Source: Chloroflexota bacterium (GTDB lineage: Bacteria > Chloroflexota > Anaerolineae > Anaerolineales > DRMV01). Taken from it: a DNA stretch of 16,359 nt. The notes under the pieces were generated by a model. The model saw only the letters and a list, made by a program, of their open reading frames with translations. It searched no databases and had not been told where the DNA came from. The translations under genes were made by a program, and so were the position numbers. Every line of letters begins with the position of its first letter. Positions within the stretch are counted from its first letter, which is position 1. The stretch is taken from NCBI GenBank assembly GCA_013153135.1, contig JAADFA010000069.1:1-16359 (forward strand), given 5' to 3'. Positions 7,361 through 13,884 of this stretch are shown piece by piece.

Positions 7361-7732
7361 ATGGTAGACGCGCTTTACATCATTCTTGGTATTCTGTTCG
7401 TGCTTGAGGGCCTCTTTCTGCCCCAAGGGCTACGTTGGGTTTTTCGACGCCTCGGGAAACCCGAGCCTCGATTGCTCCTCCCACGCGCGTTGCAGGGCAA
7501 ATTTGTGTTGCTAGGCCTGTCAGGGATCCTTCGTGGTGGTGTCTTCCTTTGGAATTGGCCCCGTTGGTGGCTGTACGTCGCGGTAGGCCTGATCATCGGG
7601 GCCATTTATTTGGGCTGGCGCGGTTTGCATCAATGGCTCCAGGACCTCACGCGCCTGAGTGCGGGGGCTGGAGAGCAGCCAAACGAACAAGCTTCGCACG
7701 CCAATGGCCCGAAGGATCCGAGCGCCACTTAG
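7361..7732 (+). CDS. Small hypothetical membrane protein (123 aa)
   Basis: No family recognised. The product has three hydrophobic segments, about residues 4-21 (IILGILFVLEGLFL), 47-64 and 69-87 (WLYVAVGLIIGAIYLGW). Basic linkers join them, and a polar, probably disordered tail follows (100-123). The frame is open upstream to 7142 but that part is antisense to the SPFH gene. ATG 7361 is chosen because GGAGG lies nine bases before it and the downstream sequence reads as a membrane protein from there. The gene diverges from the SPFH operon. Its 3' end borders the candidate replication origin, and no terminator hairpin follows. It is a plausible gene by its binding site and hydrophobic pattern, but without a homologue in memory it stays hypothetical. 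Confidence 0.6.
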   Translation: MVDALYIILGILFVLEGLFLPQGLRWVFRRLGKPEPRLLLPRALQGKFVLLGLSGILRGGVFLWNWPRWWLYVAVGLIIGAIYLGWRGLHQWLQDLTRLSAGAGEQPNEQASHANGPKDPSAT

Positions 7733-7761
7733 CACGCGCTGGGGTAGATGGTGGGGTGTTC

Positions 7762-8261
7762 AGGTTTTAAAACTAAGTATTACTTTGGCATCATGCGATA
7801 ACACCATGCTGAACGTTATGCTTTCAACACCCCCTGTGGATAACTCGGGATAAATCTGTGGAAAAGGCCGTACCGGTGTGGAAAAACGCTCCGCTGCCGT
7901 CGGCCGAACATGACAGCCAATATGGTCACAAACACCACATCTAGGAATACTCAGAAGGAGAAATCCCATCTTTGGGGGCTGTGGGTAACTTTGGGTAAAA
8001 CCTATGGATATCCTGCGCAAAACGATCGGATAACCTATCCCCACCTTATCCCAAATTCATCCACACGTAACCGCGCGGATTCATGAGTCCCAGGGCACGG
8101 CATTACCCTAACATCTGCTGCTCACAATAGGGCTAAAAGGCATATCTTCTGATAGACAGGAAGTTTTTTAAAACCTCACCACAGTTTTCCCCACAATCCA
8201 CAGCATGATGAAGGATGAAATACCATCATATCTCGTACTGTTTGCTAGATCCCTTTCCACA
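7762..8261. other. Candidate replication origin: cluster of DnaA-box-like 9-mers
   Basis: This gene-free, more AT-rich stretch holds one perfect DnaA consensus box (TGTGGATAA, inverse of TTATCCACA, 7835-7843). It also holds TGTGGAAAA at 7857-7865 and 7877-7885, TGTGGGTAA at 7980-7988 and TCATCCACA at 8057-8065. Weaker two-mismatch forms lie at 8003-8011, 8046-8054, 8187-8195, 8194-8202 and 8253-8261. AT-rich palindromic blocks lie at both edges (GGTTTTAAAACT at 7763-7774 and AGTTTTTTAAAACC at 8162-8175) and could serve as unwinding sites. No dnaA or dnaN gene is in the window, so the call rests on box density alone. A DnaA-titration site is the main alternative. Confidence 0.55.
7835..7885 (-). 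promoter_or_regulatory. Phased array of three DnaA boxes
   Basis: Three boxes in the same orientation start at 7835 (TGTGGATAA), 7857 (TGTGGAAAA) and 7877 (TGTGGAAAA), with spacings of 22 and 20 bases, about two helical turns. Such phasing would place DnaA on one face of the DNA. This is the densest part of the candidate origin. Confidence 0.6.
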
Positions 8262-8277
8262 ACCTCAAACAACAAAA

Positions 8278-8307
8278 ATCGCTCCCACATGAAAAAGTGG
8301 GAGCGAT
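8278..8307 (-). terminator. Intrinsic terminator of the HTH-MBL-thioesterase operon
   Basis: Perfect 11-bp stem, ATCGCTCCCAC pairing with GTGGGAGCGAT, around an ATGAAAAA loop, 25 bases past the thioesterase stop. The minus-strand tail is TTTTTGTTGTTTG, a strong U-rich run. It also separates leftward transcription from the candidate origin. Confidence 0.85.
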
Positions 8308-8332
8308 GGTTCCCACTAGCACAAGCCCAAAC

Positions 8333-8830
8333 CTAAGCGCCATGATGCGAAGATACGCGCATGGTTTCAGGGAGCAACGCGGCTACAGTTCGTCCAAATA
8401 CGGTGGGCTCTTGACCTTCAGGTCCGAGCTCGGTTTCCACAATAACTTTGCGCTCACGAATTTCAATGGGACGGGAACGTAGGATCAAGGTTGGCCCTAA
8501 AGGTGTGGGCTTGCGGTATTTTACCTCTAATGACGCTGTTACAAACCGGGGCGCGCCGTCGCGTTCAATATCCAAGCCCCGGGCCTGAGCCCAGGCCGCG
8601 GCTGCGGTGCCAATGCTATGGCAGTCGATTAGGGAAGCCAACAGGCCCCCATATACAAAACCTGGAACAGCAATGTGATAGGGCTTGGGCGTAAACCGCG
8701 CAATGCCCACTTCGCCATCCCAATACGTTTTGATATGCAATCCATGCTCGTTGAGCCGTCCACAGCCGTAACAATGGGCGTAATCATCCGGATATAAATC
8801 TTGAATAGGAACCACGCGCAAGTCAACCAT
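8333..8830 (-). CDS. Hot-dog fold thioesterase (PaaI/THEM4-like)
   Basis: 165 residues, a usual length for a single hot-dog domain. Residues 17-31 hold the CYGCGRLNEHGLHIK motif found near the N-terminus of THEM4/PaaI-like thioesterases. PGFVYGGLLASLIDCHS (56-72) is the central helix with the conserved Gly-Gly and acidic D69. ASLEVKYRKPTPLG (99-112) forms the following strand. Members hydrolyse acyl-CoA thioesters, but the substrate here cannot be told. The CxxC pair (C20, C23) is a family feature and could bind metal. ATG 8830 has AGGGAGGA seven to eight bases upstream. It is the last gene of a minus-strand operon, 36 bases after the MBL gene, and is followed by a strong terminator. Confidence 0.85.
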   Translation of the reverse strand: MVDLRVVPIQDLYPDDYAHCYGCGRLNEHGLHIKTYWDGEVGIARFTPKPYHIAVPGFVYGGLLASLIDCHSIGTAAAAWAQARGLDIERDGAPRFVTASLEVKYRKPTPLGPTLILRSRPIEIRERKVIVETELGPEGQEPTVFGRTVAALLPETMRVSSHHGA

Positions 8831-8866
8831 GGCTTGTTCCTCCCTGATGTGTTACCCTGGCAGGGG

Positions 8867-10276
8867 TTAGGTGGTTGGTAGTTCAAAGGTCTGATGCAGC
8901 TTAGGGTAGGCTATAGCGTCTAGGCCATGTTCGCGTAACAACGCCATGAGAGGCTCGGCGCCCTTCGGTTCGCCATGGACCAGGAACAGGCCGCGTAAGG
9001 TCGCGCGGCCCGCGAGGGCATATTCCAGCAGTAGGTCCTGGCCTGCGTGGGCCGAAAGGTCGCCTACGGTGGCCACCTGGGCCCGCACTTCATACGTTTC
9101 ACCAAAAATACGCACGCGAGGCTCGCGATCGGCCAATCGACGGGCCAAGGTATTGGGCGCAGCCCAGCCGACGATGAGAATAGTATTGCGAGGATCGCCA
9201 ATGTTGTGCTTGAGATGATGTAAAATGCGCCCGGTCTCAGCCATACCCGAAGCAGAAATGATAATCATAGGTTCCTGGCGGTCATTGAGGGCTTTGGAGG
9301 CTTCGACGCTGCGGATGTAGTGTACCCGGCCAAAGCCCAACACCTCTTCCAAGCCCCCTTCTCGTAACAGGCGGCGGGCCTCCCGGTCGTAGCATTCAGG
9401 ATGGGCGCGGTAAACCTCGCTGGCGTCAACCGCCAGGGGACTGTCAACGATAACGGGGGCGTCGGGGATTTCACCCTCACGCATCATGCGGTGCAGCCAA
9501 TAGACCAACGTTTGGGTTCGCCCGACCGCGAACGCGGGCACGATAACTTTGCCTCCGCGACGCAACGTTTGGCCAACGACCTCGCGCAACTCGTCGCGCG
9601 CGTAGCGTGGGTCTCGATGGGGTTTATCGCCGTACGTGCTTTCTAGAATGAGGTACGTAGGCCGTTCGGGGAGCACAGGGTCCCGCAGAATGGGTAGGTG
9701 ACGACGTCCGACGTCGCCCGAGAACCAGAGGCGGACGGATGTTGGTCCCGGTTCTTCGTTGTCGAGCACGATGGCCGCGGAACCAAGGATGTGTCCGGCC
9801 TCGACAAAGCGCGCGGTTACGCCGGGCACAACCTCAAATGCCCGGTTGTAGGGGACAGGCACAAAGTAATCCGCGACTGCAGCGGCATCGTCGACTGTGT
9901 ACAGGGGCTCGATAGGCGGCTCTCCGCGACGCCGTCGGCGCTTGTTTACGTAGCGAGCGTCGGCCTCGTGGATATGCCCCGAGTCGAGCAACATGATATT
10001 GGCCAGGTGGACCGTGGCAGGGGTCGCGTAAATGGGACCTTGATATCCCTGTTTAACCAAATTTGGCAAGTTTCCGCTATGATCGATGTGCGCGTGTGAA
10101 AGCAGAACTGCATCTATCTCGCGCGGTTCAAAAGGAAAGGATCGATTAATGCGGTAAAAATCCTTTCGGCGGCCCTGATACAAGCCGCTTTCCAGCAGGA
10201 TGCGGTAGCCGTTGACCTCAAGCAAATGTTGGGAACCGGTGACGGTGCGAGCCGCCCCGTGGAACGTGATACGCAT
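8867..10276 (-). CDS. MBL-fold beta-CASP protein (CPSF/RNase J-like nuclease family)
   Basis: 469 residues from ATG 10276. It has the metallo-beta-lactamase zinc motif SHAHIDH (60-66), then AGHILGS with H162, SGDVGR with D188 and LESTYGD (211-217). The beta-CASP insertion holds VPAFAVGRTQT, SASGM (341-345), and the final DLSAHAGQ (H410) and VHGE (H434). All metal-binding positions expected for two zinc ions are present, so an active hydrolase is likely. Related proteins are RNA endo- or exonucleases (YSH1/CPSF73 type). The basic run KRRRRRGE (112-119) may touch nucleic acid. The upstream TTG at 10300 would add eight residues, but GGAG sits seven bases before ATG 10276. It lies 33 bases after a regulator gene and 36 before a thioesterase gene on the same strand. 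Confidence 0.92.
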   Translation of the reverse strand: MRITFHGAARTVTGSQHLLEVNGYRILLESGLYQGRRKDFYRINRSFPFEPREIDAVLLSHAHIDHSGNLPNLVKQGYQGPIYATPATVHLANIMLLDSGHIHEADARYVNKRRRRRGEPPIEPLYTVDDAAAVADYFVPVPYNRAFEVVPGVTARFVEAGHILGSAAIVLDNEEPGPTSVRLWFSGDVGRRHLPILRDPVLPERPTYLILESTYGDKPHRDPRYARDELREVVGQTLRRGGKVIVPAFAVGRTQTLVYWLHRMMREGEIPDAPVIVDSPLAVDASEVYRAHPECYDREARRLLREGGLEEVLGFGRVHYIRSVEASKALNDRQEPMIIISASGMAETGRILHHLKHNIGDPRNTILIVGWAAPNTLARRLADREPRVRIFGETYEVRAQVATVGDLSAHAGQDLLLEYALAGRATLRGLFLVHGEPKGAEPLMALLREHGLDAIAYPKLHQTFELPTT

Positions 10277-10309
10277 GGTGCGACTCCGTCGACACGGCAA
10301 GCGCCCGGC

Positions 10310-11302
10310 TTAGCGAGGAACGCGAATGCGCGGGTCCCTTGGAGTCCAATCAGGCGGAATTATCTTGCGATCGAGGGGCCATGGCGCCAACCGGACGGGC
10401 GCAAAATGAGTGCTTTTCTCGCTAAACCGAGCAAAGATCTCCGTGGTCGCCGCGTCGGCTGGGATATAGAAAATATAGAACAGGGTACCATAAGGCGTAC
10501 GTTGGTCCACGACCAAAGCCCAGAAATGGGCTTCCTCCCCACTGGGCAGGCGCATGCGGTAGCGTCGTTCGAAATTGCCGCTTCCCGCGGCGGCACGTCG
10601 GGCTTGCGCCAAGCTGACTTCAAACCGACGCCGCAAAATAGGATCTTGCTCGTTGTAGAGTAGAGATTCGAATAAATATCGCCAGTAGCACTCGTCCTGA
10701 TAAGGCAGGCTCGAGCGCAAGAACAGCCGAATGTTTGCAGCTAACATGTCCTGCCCTTTTTCGCGGATCATGCTTGCGAAGCCCATTTGGCTAGAAAGAA
10801 TGAAATATACCGCGTTGGGCAGGACTGTATCGCGTAAATGGGCAAGACGTTCTGGCGTGAATTGGTATAGTTGTAACGCTGCCGAATTGGCAACTAAAAC
10901 GTCCAGAAATTCATCGCCCACGAACGCGGGCAAAGCGATGGATGTCAGGCGACGTTCTACCTCTTTGAGGATGAGCTCCGCTTCGTGGGGGTCGCTCTGG
11001 TGCCGCAGATCGGTTTCAGAAAAAGAAACCAACGACAAGAATACCTCGGTCTCCTCGTCGTTCATGCCCAAGGCCCGCGCGATGGCCTTAAGCCGCGGTA
11101 AGCCCATGGGGAACATGCGCTGGGAACCTTGCTCAATACGTCGTATTGTGCTCTCTGGCACGTTGCTGAGCAGCGCGAGCGCCCGCCGAGAGAGCACCCC
11201 TCGCATTGGGAACGCGGTCATTCGCTGCGCAAGAAGAACACGCCCTAGCTTGGTTCGACCGAGGCGTAGGCCCACATAGTGACATGGTTTGTGGCTAAGC
11301 AT
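10310..11302 (-). CDS. XRE-type HTH transcriptional regulator with MmyB-like sensor domain
   Basis: 330 residues. An N-terminal helix-turn-helix (about 35-82) contains LSRRALALLSNVPESTIRRIEQG followed by RLKAIARALGM, matching the XRE/Cro fold. Residues about 115-260 (IALPAFVGDEFLDVLVANSAALQLYQF, then a helical region) resemble the PAS-like ligand-binding domain of MmyB-type regulators. A beta-rich C-terminal part follows (ERRYRMRLPSGEEAHFWALVVDQRTPYG). It probably binds DNA as a dimer and senses a small molecule (family inference). The frame is open to 11356. ATG 11302 is chosen because the extra residues are low-complexity basic and a G-rich SD-like run lies about seven bases before 11302. 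It leads an operon with the MBL protein and thioesterase, which it may control together with itself. Confidence 0.8.
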   Translation of the reverse strand: MLSHKPCHYVGLRLGRTKLGRVLLAQRMTAFPMRGVLSRRALALLSNVPESTIRRIEQGSQRMFPMGLPRLKAIARALGMNDEETEVFLSLVSFSETDLRHQSDPHEAELILKEVERRLTSIALPAFVGDEFLDVLVANSAALQLYQFTPERLAHLRDTVLPNAVYFILSSQMGFASMIREKGQDMLAANIRLFLRSSLPYQDECYWRYLFESLLYNEQDPILRRRFEVSLAQARRAAAGSGNFERRYRMRLPSGEEAHFWALVVDQRTPYGTLFYIFYIPADAATTEIFARFSEKSTHFAPVRLAPWPLDRKIIPPDWTPRDPRIRVPR

Positions 11303-11346
11303 GAAGGAACCCCCCTTGCGTCCAGCCGCCCCCTTCGGCTCTCGCG

Positions 11347-11355
11347 AGTATACCA
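11347..11355 (-). promoter_or_regulatory. Extended -10 promoter for the HTH regulator operon
   Basis: On the minus strand TGG-TATACT forms an extended -10 (TGn plus a 5 of 6 -10 hexamer), 45 bases before ATG 11302. No good -35 is found at 17 bases, which extended -10 promoters tolerate. Confidence 0.45.
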
Positions 11356-11391
11356 TATTTTTCGCTCCTCTCTCTTTTGCTGGCTCTTGCA

Positions 11392-11696
11392 GGGTGCAGG
11401 CAAATCTCGTAGAAGCCCATGCCGCGGGCAGCTGACGCGCGCTGAGCCTGCCAGCTCGCGCGCAATTTTATGGCAACTAGCCGCGGGCTTCCAGCCCGCG
11501 GCGGGGCGGCACGCGAGCGCGACCATGGCCCCATGCCGCGGGCGGCGAAACCTGCCCGCTATCCTCGCCGCCGCGCGTTGGGCTGAACTACCCGCGTGTA
11601 ATTTTATGCAAACCGGCCGCAGGCTTCAGCCTGTGGCGGCGGTGCCTGCGCCTCCCCCTCGCCCCTTGACCGTTTCTACAACATTTGCGTGCACCC
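11392..11696 (-). mobile_element. MITE-like non-coding repeat, copy 2 (305 bp, inverted relative to copy 1)
   Basis: The ends are near-perfect 14-bp inverted repeats: GGGTGCAGGCAAAT (11392-11405) and ATTTGCGTGCACCC (11683-11696), 13 of 14 matching. TCTTGCA occurs just outside on both sides (11385-11391 and 11698-11704), a possible 7-bp target duplication. The inside matches copy 1 at 3987-4244 in reverse complement. The central hairpin unit is duplicated in tandem here (hairpins at 11480-11502 and 11616-11637), which accounts for the greater length. There is no coding capacity, so movement would need a transposase in trans. Confidence 0.7.
11480..11502. repeat. Perfect GC-rich hairpin inside MITE-like copy 2
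   Basis: GCCGCGGGCT (11480-11489) and AGCCCGCGGC (11493-11502) pair perfectly around a TCC loop. The same palindrome, slightly degraded, occurs at 11616-11637 (arms GCCGCAGGCT and AGCCTGTGGC) and at 4080-4102. It is REP-like in look and the most conserved core of the element. Confidence 0.8.
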
Positions 11697-11827
11697 GTCT
11701 TGCAGGCCTTTTTGCGCGTTGCAAATGAGCTTGCTCCTCAATAATCCCCTCCGCGTCCTCGCAGCCCCGAGGGGCTATGCGTCCTAAGCCTTGGTCCTGC
11801 CCTCGCCGGGCGGCCTTTCGCACATCT

Positions 11828-11855
11828 TTGACCTCGTCGGCGAGGGGCATATACT
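11828..11855 (+). promoter_or_regulatory. Sigma70-type promoter for the FAD oxidoreductase operon
   Basis: TTGACC (11828-11833, 5 of 6), a 16-base spacer and TATACT (11850-11855, 5 of 6) point to a start near 11862, leaving a leader of about 114 bases before ATG 11976. Two palindromes lie directly downstream. Confidence 0.6.
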
Positions 11856-11865
11856 ACAGCGCTTG

Positions 11866-11901
11866 AACGCGCGCGTTATCATCCAAACTGAACGCGCGTT
11901 C
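11866..11901 (+). promoter_or_regulatory. Twin 12-bp palindromic operator candidate
   Basis: AACGCGCGCGTT (11866-11877) and GAACGCGCGTTC (11890-11901) are both perfect 12-bp palindromes with almost the same sequence. Their centres are 24 bases apart, and they sit immediately after the predicted transcription start. This is the placement expected of repressor sites for a dimeric regulator. The cognate regulator is unknown. Confidence 0.5.
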
Positions 11902-11975
11902 GCACGGTACAATCAGGACGAGGCGGGCATCTCCGTCTCTGTGCAAAGCGTACAACCAACCCTGGAGGAAGACCC

Positions 11976-13133
11976 ATGCCATCGCTCCCCAAAACAGCCG
12001 ATGTGGTTATCATTGGCGGCGGCATCATGGGGGTGAGCACCGCTTACCACCTGGCCCGTCGGGGCGTGCGAGATGTAGTGGTTTTGGAGCGGGAACCCTT
12101 TCTTGGTCATGGCGCGACAGGCCGCTGCGCGGGCGGCGTGCGCTATCAGTTTGCAACCGAAGTTAACATCCGCCTCTCGCTGATCTCCTTGCCTATGATT
12201 GAGCGTTTTGAGGAGGAAACGGGCGTCTCTCCCCAATATCGCCCTATTGGTTACCTTTTCGTGCTTACACGGCCCGAGGATGTGGACGCGTTTCGCCGCA
12301 ACGTGGATCTGCAACACCGGCTTGGCGTGCAAACCGAATGGCTCGACGGCGACGAGGTGCGTCGGCGCCTACCCTATATGCACTTCCCTGACGCCCTTGC
12401 GGGCACCTTTCACGCCAAGGACGGCCTGGCTGACCCCCATAGCCTGGTGCAGGGCTATGCCAAACGCGCTCGGGAGATGGGCGCACACATCGTGACCGAC
12501 GTGGAGGTCACAGGCATCTTGGTGGAATCCGACCAGGTGCGCGGGGTGCGCACCACTCAAGGCGACATCCACACCAACACCATAGTTAACGCTGCCGGGC
12601 CGTGGGCTGGGCTGGTGGCACAGATGGCTGGCGTGGACTTGCCCATCACCCCGCTACGGCGTCAATGGCTCACTACAACGCCATTGCCCGACTTGCCCCC
12701 GGATTTTCCCTTCGTGATCGACTTCGCCCAGGCGCTGTACTTCCATCCCGAAGGGCAGGGGGTATTGACGGGGATGTCCAATCCGAATGAAAAGCCCGGT
12801 TTCGATCAATCCGTCGACCCCGAGTGGGAATTGGTTCATATGGAGGCCGCGATGGCACGTCTCCCCATGCTGGCCGAGGCTGGGGTGATGAGCCGAGTCG
12901 CGGGCTTGTACGAAGTCACGCCGGATGCCCATCCCATCTTCGGCGCGACCGAGGTCGGCGGCTTTTATGTGGTCGCGGGCTTTTCGGGCCACGGCTTTAT
13001 GCATGGGCCAGTCGCGGGGCTGCTTATGGCCGAGATCCTCATCGATGGCCAAGCCCACACGGTCGACGTTTCGATGTTGGACGCGGCCCGCTTCCGGGAA
13101 GGGCGGTTGATCCGGGAGTACAATGTGGTATAA
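11976..13133 (+). CDS. FAD-dependent oxidoreductase, DAO family (sarcosine oxidase beta-like)
   Basis: 385 residues, the usual size of single-chain DAO-fold amine or amino acid oxidoreductases. The N-terminal Rossmann motif GGGIMG (14-19) ends in the ribose-binding acidic residue of VVVLERE (E38). GATGRCAGGVR (46-56) follows, and NAAGPWAG (205-212) is the second FAD contact. GLYEVTPDAHPIFG (310-323) with AGFSGHGFMHGP (334-345) forms the C-terminal FAD-binding part typical of sarcosine oxidase beta and relatives. It is predicted cytoplasmic, with no signal or membrane helix. The likely reaction is oxidation of a secondary amine or N-methyl amino acid, but the exact substrate is not readable. 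GGAGGAA precedes ATG 11976 at good spacing. It leads a plus-strand gene group, behind a promoter with palindromic operator candidates. Confidence 0.88.
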   Translation: MPSLPKTADVVIIGGGIMGVSTAYHLARRGVRDVVVLEREPFLGHGATGRCAGGVRYQFATEVNIRLSLISLPMIERFEEETGVSPQYRPIGYLFVLTRPEDVDAFRRNVDLQHRLGVQTEWLDGDEVRRRLPYMHFPDALAGTFHAKDGLADPHSLVQGYAKRAREMGAHIVTDVEVTGILVESDQVRGVRTTQGDIHTNTIVNAAGPWAGLVAQMAGVDLPITPLRRQWLTTTPLPDLPPDFPFVIDFAQALYFHPEGQGVLTGMSNPNEKPGFDQSVDPEWELVHMEAAMARLPMLAEAGVMSRVAGLYEVTPDAHPIFGATEVGGFYVVAGFSGHGFMHGPVAGLLMAEILIDGQAHTVDVSMLDAARFREGRLIREYNVV

Positions 13134-13212
13134 CCGGCGGCGGCCAGGTTCACGCGAACCCGGTTTGCCCATCCTTAGGGCGAGCAATTCCCCTGAAGAA
13201 AGGAGCGCGGCT

Positions 13213-13821
13213 ATGGAACATCCGGGCTTCACGGTGTGGTTGACCGGCTTATCCGGCGCGGGCAAGTCCACCATTGCTGAGCATTTAGCCCGAGCCTTAC
13301 GGGCCCGCGGCATGAAGGTTGAAGTCTTGGACGGTGATGTCATCCGGCAGAATCTTAGCAAGGGGCTGGGCTTTTCCAAAGAAGACCGAGATACCAATGT
13401 GCTCCGGGTTGGTTGGGTGGCCAAGGTCCTGAGCCGCAACGGTGTCGCGGTAATCGCGGCGTTGATTTCGCCGTATCGGGAGACGCGGCAGAAGGTGCGC
13501 GAGCAGATCCCAAACTTTGTTGAGGTGTACGTCCACGCGCCCCTCGAGGTCGTCATCCAGCGGGATGTCAAGGGGCTGTACAAACGAGCCCTCGCGGGCG
13601 AGATTCCAAACTTCACAGGTATCTCTGACCCGTATGAGCCGCCCGAGAACCCCGAAGTTGTGTGCCATACTGCGGAGGAGACTGTAGAAGAAAGCGTAGC
13701 AAAAATTTTGGCCTATTTGGACGCGCAGGGATGGCTGCTTCCCTTGCCTGAACAAGAGGAGGAAACTCCCGCACCGATGACGACCGCGACCCGAACTGAT
13801 GGAACCTCACCGGTGGACTAG
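13213..13821 (+). CDS. cysC: Adenylylsulfate (APS) kinase
   Basis: 202 residues. It phosphorylates adenylylsulfate at the 3' hydroxyl using ATP to give PAPS, in the cytoplasm. It shows the P-loop GLSGAGKST (12-20), DGD (40-42), FSKEDRDTN (54-62), SPYRETR (86-92) and the family signature LYKRALAGEIPNFTGISDPY (122-141) with EPPENPEVV. The core ends near residue 175. An acidic then Thr-rich tail of about 25 residues is added and looks disordered. The frame opens at 13123, but ATG 13213 carries AGGAG at proper spacing and starts exactly at the conserved fold. It is stand-alone here: no sulfate adenylyltransferase (sat or cysDN) lies nearby, so APS must come from a gene elsewhere. The gap to the FAD gene is 79 bases. 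Confidence 0.93.
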   Translation: MEHPGFTVWLTGLSGAGKSTIAEHLARALRARGMKVEVLDGDVIRQNLSKGLGFSKEDRDTNVLRVGWVAKVLSRNGVAVIAALISPYRETRQKVREQIPNFVEVYVHAPLEVVIQRDVKGLYKRALAGEIPNFTGISDPYEPPENPEVVCHTAEETVEESVAKILAYLDAQGWLLPLPEQEEETPAPMTTATRTDGTSPVD

Positions 13822-13884
13822 CACGGATTGGGATGGACGCGCGTGGCGGATCCGCGCGGGAATGACGCAAGGAGGAGATGCCGA

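Noticed and set aside
7760..8044. 94-codon minus-strand open frame in the candidate origin
   Set aside because: No ribosome site or recognisable protein pattern. The stretch is better explained by DnaA-box-like sites.
7733..8332. CRISPR or iteron array
   Set aside because: The 9-mers are in both orientations, irregularly spaced outside the three-box group, and fit DnaA boxes. There are no regular repeat-spacer units.
11763..11776. Palindrome AGCCCCGAGGGGCT as a terminator
   Set aside because: Only six base pairs with a two-base loop and no T-run on either side.
11626..11850. 74-codon minus-strand open frame
   Set aside because: It runs across the repeat's terminal inverted repeat and the predicted promoter, with no ribosome site seen.
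12654..13616. 320-codon open frame on the minus strand
   Set aside because: It is antisense to two well-identified genes (FAD oxidoreductase and cysC). It has no ribosome site or recognisable motif, and long antisense frames are expected in GC-rich coding DNA.
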